Below are positions 57,250-64,000 of a DNA stretch of 64,000 bases, piece after piece. Source of the stretch: an uncultured Oscillospiraceae bacterium (lineage in GTDB: Bacteria > Bacillota > Clostridia > Oscillospirales > Oscillospiraceae); the NCBI GenBank assembly GCA_910587345.1, contig CAJUKH010000013.1, positions 1 through 64,000 of the forward strand. Reading direction: 5' to 3'. The position numbers and the translations under genes are program-made. The notes beneath the pieces are model-generated. The model had not been told where the DNA came from. It saw nothing but the letters and a program-made list of their open reading frames with translations, and ran no database searches. Position 1 is the stretch's first letter; each line of letters starts with the position of its first letter.

Positions 57250-59223
57250 TTAAATGCAGAAGCCGACCGCCACCCCATACGAGTTGCTGGCGAAGTTGTA
57301 GTTCCGAGTCCCGTCGCTGTAGACAAAGCAAAAGTACGTCGAGTTGCCCAGATAGGGGGAGCGGAGCCACCAGTGCGCAGCAGAGCCATTCACCTTTTTG
57401 ATTCTCGAAGCGTCCGAGACAAAGAGCGGATAGGCGGTTCCCTCGCCGCCTGGGGAGTAGTTGGTGTCTGCTGCGTACCCGACCTCGGTATAGGAAAACA
57501 GCCACAGCTTGTCGGCCGTGGTGCTGATGGTTTTTGATGTATTCCCCGCCTGGGTCTTCTTGTTGACCTGCTTGATGACATTCTTGAGGTCGGAGGGCAT
57601 CTGATTCAGGAGCGTGGTCATCCACGTCTTCATGGCAGAGCTTCCCCAGCCGCCGTTGTTGGTGTTGGAGCTGTTCATCTGCCCTTTGTCCCTGAGACAA
57701 TCCACCATACCAAGGGTCAGTTTCGCCTTCCCCCCGGCTGTGAGGTCGTCGTGGTCAAAGTCCTCAATCCGTACCATGATGGTCTCGCCGGTGGTAAGCA
57801 CCACGGACTTCTGATCCCCGACCGACCAGAAGTTCTTTGCCATACCCGCCTGGGCAATGGCATTGATGGTGTCCCAGCTTGCATCGGCAAAGTTAAGAGC
57901 GCCTACCGCTACCCGATCTACCGCCAGAATGTACCAGTAGGAGCCAGTGTAGACCAGTTCAACGGTGTCTTTGGCCTGAATGATGCCGCCGAAGACGTTG
58001 CTTCCCAGCCACCGGATGTTCTTTGCGCCAGTCCCGTTGACATTCAGGGTCGCATTGGAGGGAACAGCATAGTTGAAGGTCACGGCCACTCTTGCACCGG
58101 TTACGAGGGCGAAGTCGGAAATCGAGACCGTCTTGGCGGCAGTTGCCGCCGCCGTAGAGCATACGCCGTAGGCCACACCGAGCTTGGCCGCCACGCTCCC
58201 CGGCGCCATAGCTGTGACCGCCCCGGTTCCGTTGCCGACCAAGATATAGCCGGAGGTGAAGCTGGTGGCCCCGGTTCCGCCTCTGGAGACCGGCAGAGTT
58301 CCTGCCGTGATGTCCGCCGCCCCGTGGGTATGCGCTTCTGGGGCGAAGGTAGACGGGACGTTAGAAAGGTCAGAGTAGGAACCGGAGAAGGCCACGGCCT
58401 TGAGGTCGGTGAACAGCTTTTTCACTTTACCCCAGAGGGTAGCCTGACTCTCGCCGGTCGCCGGAGCGGTTCTGGAGGCCGCCTCAGTAAAGGCGACCGT
58501 GGTGCCGCTTCCGTCCCCGGAGGTTCCCAGCTTCCCAGAGAGTTTGCTGTTCATTTCGGTCTCCGTATAGTAGCGGTCATCGTGGGTATGGGTCTTGGGC
58601 GCAAAAATGGCGTCGCCCCAGGTCTTGAGCAACGCCTTGATGTTGGCCCATGTGATTTTCTTGGTGGTGTTTCCGGCCGAAGCGTCGGTGAAGGGCACCG
58701 TATCGTCATCAGCCATAGTCGTTTCCGCTGCGGCGTTCTTGATGGGGGATTCCACATCGGTCGGCGTGGAGTCTCCCCAGCCCAGGCTTCCATCCGCCCC
58801 CCTTATCACCGTCTGCCCGGCTTTTCCGCCAGACGGGACGTGTTCATACCCTGCGCCGGTGGGGTGCTTGTAGACTTCCGTTTCAACGCCGTCCACCAGG
58901 ATGCTGCCGTTGGTATTGCTCTTCGCCGTCTTTGTGGCCCCGGTCGAGATCTCCTTCAGCTTTTTCCTCTCCTGGTCAGACATGAGGCCGAAGCCTTCTG
59001 CCTTGTCCACCTTGCTCTCCAGCCCCTTCATGGCTTTGCTGGCCTGACCGTAAGCCTCATTCACTTTGGACTCGATGATGTAGCCGAAGGCGTTGAACTG
59101 CTGGGCCGTAGGGATTCCGTTGATACCGCCGACGATGGCTACCCAGCCATCCGCCCACTCTTCCTCGGTGATGGGTGCCCGGTTCGCCCTCTGTGCGAAG
59201 GCTTTTGTGAAGTCCATGCTCAT
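57250..59223 (-). CDS. Tail fibre / receptor-binding protein, DGR target
   Basis: 657 residues. The N-terminus resembles tail-fibre attachment regions (TKAFAQRANRAPITEEEWADGWVAIVGG). The middle has fibre-type repeats (VSRGGTGATSF, APEAHTHGAADITAGTLPV). The C-terminal ~180 residues form a DUF6273/C-type-lectin-like domain ending HWWLRSPYLGN...GVAVGF. The last 45 residues contain VR (57263-57386). Variable residues H617, Y630, F633, Y635, Y642, F644 and Y649 are asparagine codons in TR. ATG overlaps the DUF2612 gene stop as ATGA. It probably sits at the tip and binds the host surface. Confidence 0.93.
   Translation of the reverse strand: MSMDFTKAFAQRANRAPITEEEWADGWVAIVGGINGIPTAQQFNAFGYIIESKVNEAYGQASKAMKGLESKVDKAEGFGLMSDQERKKLKEISTGATKTAKSNTNGSILVDGVETEVYKHPTGAGYEHVPSGGKAGQTVIRGADGSLGWGDSTPTDVESPIKNAAAETTMADDDTVPFTDASAGNTTKKITWANIKALLKTWGDAIFAPKTHTHDDRYYTETEMNSKLSGKLGTSGDGSGTTVAFTEAASRTAPATGESQATLWGKVKKLFTDLKAVAFSGSYSDLSNVPSTFAPEAHTHGAADITAGTLPVSRGGTGATSFTSGYILVGNGTGAVTAMAPGSVAAKLGVAYGVCSTAAATAAKTVSISDFALVTGARVAVTFNYAVPSNATLNVNGTGAKNIRWLGSNVFGGIIQAKDTVELVYTGSYWYILAVDRVAVGALNFADASWDTINAIAQAGMAKNFWSVGDQKSVVLTTGETIMVRIEDFDHDDLTAGGKAKLTLGMVDCLRDKGQMNSSNTNNGGWGSSAMKTWMTTLLNQMPSDLKNVIKQVNKKTQAGNTSKTISTTADKLWLFSYTEVGYAADTNYSPGGEGTAYPLFVSDASRIKKVNGSAAHWWLRSPYLGNSTYFCFVYSDGTRNYNFASNSYGVAVGFCI
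57263..57386 (-). repeat. DGR variable repeat (VR)
   Basis: Codes residues about 613-654 of the tail fibre. It matches TR over 124 bp (115 identical, no gaps). At its 3' end lies GGGGTGGCGGTCGG, a GC-rich run shared with TR and then diverging, which fits the initiation-of-mutagenic-homing element. Mutated codons are AAC to CAC (1), AAC to TAC (3), AAT to TTT (1), AAC to TTC (1) and AAT to TAT (1). Confidence 0.97.
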
Positions 59224-59828
59224 GTGCTTTCTTCCTCCTGTTGATTGATGATTTGCTGTGCGAAGGGGGCCATTCCGAACCCCTGGGCGTACCTGTTGGT
59301 GTCAGAGAAACCGAAGAACTCCATGTTGAAGTAGCCGACCTCGACCGCCACGCCTCCCGGCTTGATGGTCAGGTCAGAGCTTTGCAGCAGGGCCAGGATT
59401 TCAGGATTGAACGAGGCTCCGATGTTCAGGAAGAACCGGGCAGGCTGATCCTCCTCTTCCCGGTAGTAGACCGTCTCTGCCCCGTACAGGAGCTTACAAG
59501 CAGCCACCAGCTCCGGGAAGGTACACTGGTTGGAGTTGCGAAGGGCCTTGTACTTCAGGAACAGCCGGTATCTCTCATCGTCAATAACATCGAAGTCGAT
59601 GACCCCGGCGTAAAGGGCTGATTCCGGCCTGGTCAGCACCACGATGTCTCCGATCCTGTCGAGCTGGGCACCCTCGGCATCGTCAAACCCTCTCTTGGCG
59701 AGGAGTTCCGCCAGAACCGCCTCCACCTCTTCGAGCTGCTTGGCCCATGAGCCGATGATGACCTCAATGTTAGGCTGCCCCCGGAACTGTTCAGGAAGGC
59801 TCTCCAGCCATTTTTCCTTAATTCCCAA
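59220..59828 (-). CDS. DUF2612-like phage tail/baseplate protein
   Basis: 202 residues. LEEVEAVLAELLAKRGFDDAEGAQLDRIGDIVVLTRPESA, then DDERYRLFLKYKALRNSNQCTFPELVAACKLLYGAETVYY are the DUF2612 pattern, seen between gpJ and tail fibres in myo-type phages. Equivalent to tail protein I of P2-like phages. Start overlaps gpJ end by 11 bp. Confidence 0.82.
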   Translation of the reverse strand: MGIKEKWLESLPEQFRGQPNIEVIIGSWAKQLEEVEAVLAELLAKRGFDDAEGAQLDRIGDIVVLTRPESALYAGVIDFDVIDDERYRLFLKYKALRNSNQCTFPELVAACKLLYGAETVYYREEEDQPARFFLNIGASFNPEILALLQSSDLTIKPGGVAVEVGYFNMEFFGFSDTNRYAQGFGMAPFAQQIINQQEEEST

Positions 59829-61296
59829 GGAGGTTCACCTCGATTCGGCTGACATCGAAGACCGCCTTCTGTCGAGGGCCGACCTCGATGTTGTCCAGGT
59901 CATAGGCCGTGGGAGCCTGGGAGGGATTCGTTGTCGCAAAAGCCTTAATCTCCACCATTCCGACGCCGGTGACATTCTGGTAGATCCCGGCAAGGAATGT
60001 CTGTGTGAGAACAAGCTCCCCCACGGTCAGGCTCTCGCCGTCCTTGATGATGGATTCCTTCGTCCTGGCGGCGTAGTTTGGGGCAACCGCCTCCTTGGGG
60101 TTCCGGGTCAGTGTGACCTTGAGCCAGACGTAGAGGTACTCCGGCCGGTTGAAGCGGATGGTGTGGAAATTTCCGAACTCATCGGCAATATCGGTAACGA
60201 TGGTTCCGTTTGTCCCGATTCCGTTGGTCTTGTTGGCGAAAATCTGCTGGGCGATGTCGCCTTCATCTCCGCCGTCCACCACAATCTCAATGGAGTGCGG
60301 CTTCCGACCTGCGGCATCCGGCTCATCGTCATCGTTCTCATAGCCTGTCACAGCAGTCACGCCCTGCACATTGTCATAGATGGCCGCCGTGACGCTTTCC
60401 ACCATAGACTTGGAACGAACCGCAATCCGCCTGATGTAGCTCTGCCTGGCCTCTACATCGGTCTCGGTGAGCCGCCCGGCTACCGGGGAGATGTCATTGG
60501 TCGCAGAAGTCCAGCCCGGAATAATGGTCACGATCTCTGAGATAGTGCCGTTCGGGACGATGACCTTCCCGTATTCCAGCGATTCAAAGACGATGTTGCT
60601 GGAACATTCTGTGACCACGATGTTCTCAGACAACACCATAGCCCCAGAGCTTTGCCGGTTCACTGCCGCCACGACCAACTCCTTAACCGTCTCATCGTCC
60701 ACCGTCCTCTCTTCAACGGTAGCGATATAGGCCGGGTCTGTGATGGCGGCCTTGAGACCGTCCAGCACCGCCGCCTCATCTTCCCCTTCCTTCTGCTGAT
60801 AGGAATAGGTGCCGTTGTTGATAGCGACCGTGAAAACCTGTGTGGAGCCGTCCAGGACTACCTTCAGGCGGATTTCCCTGAAGCTCTCCCGGCTGATCCT
60901 TTGCAGTCGAGAGCATCGGAACTGCTTGACCGGCTGGGTGGTGGAGCGCACCATGGAGCCGTAGGGAATATCCGTTCCGTCCTGACCGGTGCATTTCAGG
61001 GTATAGATGGTTCTCGCCCTCTGAAGGCGGCTGATCCCGCCGAACTGCATGGCGTTGTCGAGGCTCACCCCATCGGCGGACGACGGATAGCTGGCAAAGT
61101 AAATGCTCATCGCCAGCTCCCACAGCTCGGCCACCCGATCTCCATACGAGGTGTTCAGAACAGAAAGAAAGGACTGGGGGTTGACCGATGGGTCAAATCC
61201 CAGTCCCTCTTTCTGGTAGTCATTGACTTCTACCAGGATGGTGTCGAGCCTTTTCAGGACAAATCCCTCTTTTGTGACCCCGTATTCTTTAGGCAT
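59818..61296 (-). CDS. Baseplate J-like protein (gpJ/gp47)
   Basis: 492 residues, full-length. Typical gpJ features: GDRVAELWELAMSIYFASYP, then DGVSLDNAMQFGGISRLQRARTIYTLKCTGQDGTDIPYGSMV, and VGRLTETDVEARQSYIRRIAV with a following NVQGVTAVTGYENDDDEPDA. Wedge part of the baseplate in contractile-tail phages. Overlaps gp25 by 8 bp. Confidence 0.9.
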   Translation of the reverse strand: MPKEYGVTKEGFVLKRLDTILVEVNDYQKEGLGFDPSVNPQSFLSVLNTSYGDRVAELWELAMSIYFASYPSSADGVSLDNAMQFGGISRLQRARTIYTLKCTGQDGTDIPYGSMVRSTTQPVKQFRCSRLQRISRESFREIRLKVVLDGSTQVFTVAINNGTYSYQQKEGEDEAAVLDGLKAAITDPAYIATVEERTVDDETVKELVVAAVNRQSSGAMVLSENIVVTECSSNIVFESLEYGKVIVPNGTISEIVTIIPGWTSATNDISPVAGRLTETDVEARQSYIRRIAVRSKSMVESVTAAIYDNVQGVTAVTGYENDDDEPDAAGRKPHSIEIVVDGGDEGDIAQQIFANKTNGIGTNGTIVTDIADEFGNFHTIRFNRPEYLYVWLKVTLTRNPKEAVAPNYAARTKESIIKDGESLTVGELVLTQTFLAGIYQNVTGVGMVEIKAFATTNPSQAPTAYDLDNIEVGPRQKAVFDVSRIEVNLLGN

Positions 61297-61651
61297 TGAT
61301 ACTTACCTCCTCCGTAATGATTCCTTCCACGGTCGATGCCAGGAAGGAAACGCTCATAACTCGCTTGGCCCGGTCAACGCTAATGTCGATGCTGTCCACC
61401 TTGGAGACACCGGCTACCTCCAGGATTTGTTCTGTGATGAGCTGCTCTGCGTAGGTAATACTCACGTTCTTTTTCAGGATCTCCTCGAAAAACGGGAGTC
61501 CCAGCTCCGGGTTGAAAGCCCACTCTCCAAGGAACCAGCGAAGGCGGATTCTGATGGCCTGGGCAATGCTGTCGGTGATGATGACATCGCCTTCCGGGGC
61601 AAGGGCCAGGTCTCCGGCCGGTGTGAGCTTCAGATCTTTTTGCAACTCCAT
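61289..61651 (-). CDS. Baseplate wedge protein gp25/GPW-like
   Basis: 120 residues. GDVIITDSIAQAIRIRLRWFLGEWAFNPELGLPFFEEILKKNV is the gp25/DUF2634-type pattern with its EL GLPFF core. Nucleates the wedge in contractile baseplates. Immediately upstream of gpJ as in P2 and Mu type clusters. Confidence 0.88.
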   Translation of the reverse strand: MELQKDLKLTPAGDLALAPEGDVIITDSIAQAIRIRLRWFLGEWAFNPELGLPFFEEILKKNVSITYAEQLITEQILEVAGVSKVDSIDISVDRAKRVMSVSFLASTVEGIITEEVSINA

Positions 61652-61663
61652 ACTCTCCCCTCC

Positions 61664-62398
61664 TTACTTCGGTGCCGATGTGTCTTCCCCGCTGGGAGCT
61701 GATGTGTGCTTATGGGTCTTCAGGCTGATTCCACCGGCCTTGACATCGCCAGTAGCGGAAAGGCTTGCGGCTTCCACCGTCCCGCCGACCGTCGCTCCAC
61801 CAGATACCTCCAGAGCATTGACGGTCATTGTGCCCCCAGCATCTACGCTCCCAGACGGTGTAGAGAGCGACCCACCGGCCTTTATGTCCCCGGATGATTG
61901 GATATTGCCCTGCACGATGAGGTCTCCCTTGATGGTCGTAGAGCCTCTGGAAACGGTGATTTTTGTTGGCCCGGAGTAGATAACAACCGCCCCAGGCTCC
62001 ACCGCTTCCTTCAGGATGGCGTTGGCCGTGGTGAACAGGCCGGGAATGGCAATAGCGTTTGTGAGGTCGTGCTTCAGATCCACCGTGGTCTCACCACCGT
62101 AGAGCCAGGCGTCAAGGGCCTGTTCTGCGATGACCAGAAGGCAGCCGTCCCCCTCCTTGACTGGGAAGACCACTCCGGCCGCCGCCGTCCGGCTGTACGG
62201 GAAGACTACTGGCACCCCGGAGATAGCCGGGTACTCCAGCTCGACTCCCGTCCCCGTCTTGAACTTCCCGGTAGGAAGGACGGTAGCAAGACCGGTGGAG
62301 GCATCCAGCGTCTTGATGGTGCCGGGCATGGCTGTATGCACATCGCTCAGTAGGTCTCGCACCGTGTCTTTCACCGCCTGGACAAACTCACTGTTCAT
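61664..62398 (-). CDS. Membrane-puncturing spike / baseplate protein (Gp138-like)
   Basis: 244 residues from ATG 62398, which overlaps the hub stop as TAATG. N-terminal OB-like domain (AMPGTIKTLDASTGLATVLPTGKF, VVFPYSRTAAAGVVFPVKEGDGCLLVIAEQALDAWL), then a beta-helical tail of repeats (IKGDLIVQGNIQSSGDIKAGGSL and similar) ending in histidine-rich KTHKHTSAPSG. This is the layout of phage spikes that pierce the cell wall. Confidence 0.82.
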   Translation of the reverse strand: MNSEFVQAVKDTVRDLLSDVHTAMPGTIKTLDASTGLATVLPTGKFKTGTGVELEYPAISGVPVVFPYSRTAAAGVVFPVKEGDGCLLVIAEQALDAWLYGGETTVDLKHDLTNAIAIPGLFTTANAILKEAVEPGAVVIYSGPTKITVSRGSTTIKGDLIVQGNIQSSGDIKAGGSLSTPSGSVDAGGTMTVNALEVSGGATVGGTVEAASLSATGDVKAGGISLKTHKHTSAPSGEDTSAPK

Positions 62399-63255
62399 TA
62401 CTTCACCTCCAAAAGCTGGGCGGTGCAAGTCCACTCACCGTCCAGGTTGTCGCCGTCCATTGAGAGCTTCGCCACCCTGAAGTTGCCTGTGACGGTCTTG
62501 CTCTCCAGCCGCACATAGTCGTTTACTCCGATGGCACCGTTCATAAAGTACCTTACCTCCCACCCGATCTGGGCGTCCTTCTCGGCGGTGCTGGAGGCGA
62601 TGGAGACCCGCTTGGGGATGTCGAGCAGCCCGGAGCTGGCGTCCAGTAGGTAGACCCTGGTACTGATAGGCTCATTCGGTTTCGTAACCTGGAGGACGCC
62701 GTTCTGGAGTGTCCAGACCAGGCCACACGACCCACAAATCTTTGAGAGGGCCACCTTTGCCGCTCCGACGTAGCTGTACCCATTCGGGAAGTCGATAAAC
62801 GATGCTTTCTCGGAGATGGCGACCGCCACCCCCATCTTTGTGGCGGCATCCTCGATGATTCGCTTCCCATTGATGACCCCAACATAGGACAAGGTGATGT
62901 AGGTGTCCCGGAGAGCCGCCCGTCCATCCGAGACTTCAATCTCTGTTAGGGTGTCCGCCCCGTCCTTCTGGGTACAAACATGGGTCACGTTCCCGGCGAA
63001 GATTACCGGCATATTTGACCCATACCCTGCCCGGAGGGTGACGGTGCAATCCTTCTGATCCAGAATGGCAAGCTGCGCCGGTGAGAGGTTCCAGACAGAA
63101 ATCTTGCTGGTGTTCGGCTCCTCGGCATCGGTCTTGTCAAGGGAGAAAGCGACGTGGAGAGCCACACCCAGGTTCGGCTTTACTTCTCCCACCTCAAAGC
63201 CGCTTCCCCCAGGAACTCCGGCGACAAGCCTATACTGTCGGTCAAACTGTTCCAT
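62398..63255 (-). CDS. Baseplate hub protein
   Basis: 285 residues. VALHVAFSLDKTDAEEPNTSKISVWNLSPAQLAIL, then LRAGYGSNMPVIFAGNVTHV, EIEVSDGRAALRDTYITLSYVGV and KVALSKICGSCGLVWTLQNGVLQV: the pattern of phage hub (gp27/gpD-like) proteins with two barrel domains. Carries the spike next to it. GGAGGGG precedes ATG 63255. Confidence 0.82.
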   Translation of the reverse strand: MEQFDRQYRLVAGVPGGSGFEVGEVKPNLGVALHVAFSLDKTDAEEPNTSKISVWNLSPAQLAILDQKDCTVTLRAGYGSNMPVIFAGNVTHVCTQKDGADTLTEIEVSDGRAALRDTYITLSYVGVINGKRIIEDAATKMGVAVAISEKASFIDFPNGYSYVGAAKVALSKICGSCGLVWTLQNGVLQVTKPNEPISTRVYLLDASSGLLDIPKRVSIASSTAEKDAQIGWEVRYFMNGAIGVNDYVRLESKTVTGNFRVAKLSMDGDNLDGEWTCTAQLLEVK

Positions 63256-63318
63256 AGCAACCCCTCCATGAACGCAAAAAGGGAGCCGCCCGTAGGCGAC
63301 CCCCTCCTTGGCCCGATT

Positions 63319-63816
63319 TTACAGCCCTTGACGGACTGCCTTTTTCAGCATTAGCACGTCCAGCATGATTGCATCGAGCAGATCCTCAATTCCAGACGGC
63401 GTAGCATCTCTCTCCCCTTGAGGTTCCGGCGTCGGTTCCTCATAGCGGTACACCATCTCTCGACCGATGGCTTCCGCCCTGGGGATGAGGTCTTCCAGCA
63501 CCCAGACCTCAAACTCCTCGCTCGGCACTCCATGTTCCAGTAGCCGCTCCACTCCGTCTCGGTCAAAGCAGATGGCCTCCGATCTACCACGCTTACGCTT
63601 GGAGACCCACGGAACGAAGCGGCGATACTGCGGCCTGATCCCCGCACGGGCTATTGCTTTGGTCGGAGCCTCATACCCCATGCAAGCAGCCATATCCGAG
63701 GCGCAATAGAGAGGCGTACCGTCCGGCTCATAGACCACCCGGACGCTTCTGCGGCTGGAATCGGAGAAGACCATGCTGTTCTCGCCGGTTCTTTTGGTGG
63801 TAACTTTATCCCGCAT
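63319..63816 (-). CDS. BRO-N-like antirepressor-type protein
   Basis: 165 residues from ATG 63816. N-terminal VRVVYEPDGTPLYCASDMAACMGYEAPTKAIARAG and RAEAICFDRDGVERLLEHG-type sequence (RSEAICFDRDGVERLL) are the BRO-N/KilA-like DNA-binding pattern. C-terminus helical. Usually an early regulator; its place among tail genes is odd. It may be a moron. A frame extension upstream is open, but GGGGGTGACGCCC gives this start. Confidence 0.72.
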   Translation of the reverse strand: MRDKVTTKRTGENSMVFSDSSRRSVRVVYEPDGTPLYCASDMAACMGYEAPTKAIARAGIRPQYRRFVPWVSKRKRGRSEAICFDRDGVERLLEHGVPSEEFEVWVLEDLIPRAEAIGREMVYRYEEPTPEPQGERDATPSGIEDLLDAIMLDVLMLKKAVRQGL

Positions 63817-64000
63817 GGGCGTCACCCCCGTAAAAAGCGGCATCCAGCCCAGCCATCCGCTTCTGGAAAAGGTCTCGCAACAGGTAGAAGCTCCTTTCCA
63901 GGTGTTCCCGGCAGATCTCCGGCTTCCCGACCACAGCCTCATCCATCATGTAGAGCATCGTGCCCACGTCCCGCATCCCCTGGATGCTGTTTTCTACTTC
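63806..64000 (-). CDS. Phage hypothetical protein, 5' end beyond window
   Basis: 64 codons visible up to the stop at 63806, continuing off the right edge. Sequence SIQGMRDVGTMLYMMDEAVV, then EICREHLERSFYLLRDLFQKRMAGLDAAF. Helical; not recognised. Overlaps the BRO-N-like gene by 11 bp. Confidence 0.6.
   Translation of the reverse strand, partial: EVENSIQGMRDVGTMLYMMDEAVVGKPEICREHLERSFYLLRDLFQKRMAGLDAAFYGGDAHAG

Noticed and set aside
57751..59244. 497-residue plus-strand frame opposite the tail fibre
   Set aside because: Antisense shadow of a GC-rich gene; no family motif, His/Arg-rich random composition, and the minus strand carries an obvious tail fibre.
42000..64000. A second variable repeat in the prophage
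   Set aside because: No other copy of the TR sequence or of a WWLRSP-type end was found in the window.
1..64000. CRISPR arrays, tRNA and rRNA genes
   Set aside because: No spaced direct repeats, cloverleaf genes or rRNA signatures were seen on either strand.

Overview
The window comes from a spore-forming gut-type clostridium. The low-oxygen Oscillospiraceae (Flavonifractor/Lawsonibacter-like) are my best guess, from gene content and moderately high GC; that is inference. Sporulation genes (cotJC, a cotJA-cotJB fusion, cwlD, yunB, spoIIM), Rex, NAD-dependent ligase, rnpB, murD, tgt-yajC, xerD and trmK mark most of 3-41.8 kb as ordinary chromosome. No rRNA, tRNA or CRISPR array was seen.

Layout. 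1-2.9 kb: one end of a serine-recombinase mobile element (TnpX-like recombinase, TnpW-like small protein, two cargo genes). 3-8.1 kb: arsR-trxA under a palindrome-bearing promoter, ruvX, a split TauE/SafE pair, tcdA, a PrsA-like foldase, a 6S-like RNA candidate and a DUF1292 gene. 8.3-16.9 kb: class A PBP, ACT-domain protein, aspartokinase, acetyltransferase, cotJ operon, cwlD, radA. 16.9-17.5 kb: a truncated HUH replication-protein remnant between short repeats. 17.5-41.8 kb: xerC-like recombinase, amidase, SLH protein and rex, nitroreductase, ligA, vanZ-like, yunB, PLP lyase, three tandem M42 peptidases, murD, rnpB, a heterodimeric ABC exporter, yebC, nif3-like, trmK, DUF1858, xerD, spoIIM, yajC, tgt and a TfoX C-terminal-domain gene.

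41.85 kb to the right edge is part of a prophage with a contractile tail, read right to left. It runs from baseplate genes (hub, spike, gp25, gpJ, DUF2612) through a tail fibre to a lysis module (endolysin, holin) and a strong terminator at 51.6 kb. A dense block of about 25 small genes follows (51.3-42.2 kb), served by related promoters that share a palindromic operator. Integrase, repressor, head genes and the right attachment site are not in the window.

The most interesting system is a complete diversity-generating retroelement (DGR) inside the tail operon: tail-fibre target with a C-terminal variable repeat (57263-57386), Avd accessory protein (56762-57193), template repeat (56576-56699) and reverse transcriptase (55205-56350). 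TR and VR align over 124 bp without gaps. All nine differences lie at adenines of the TR coding strand (9 of 28 adenines; 0 of 96 other bases), and they convert seven asparagine codons to His, Tyr or Phe. This is the fingerprint of adenine-directed mutagenic retrohoming and implies that the phage diversifies its receptor-binding tip.
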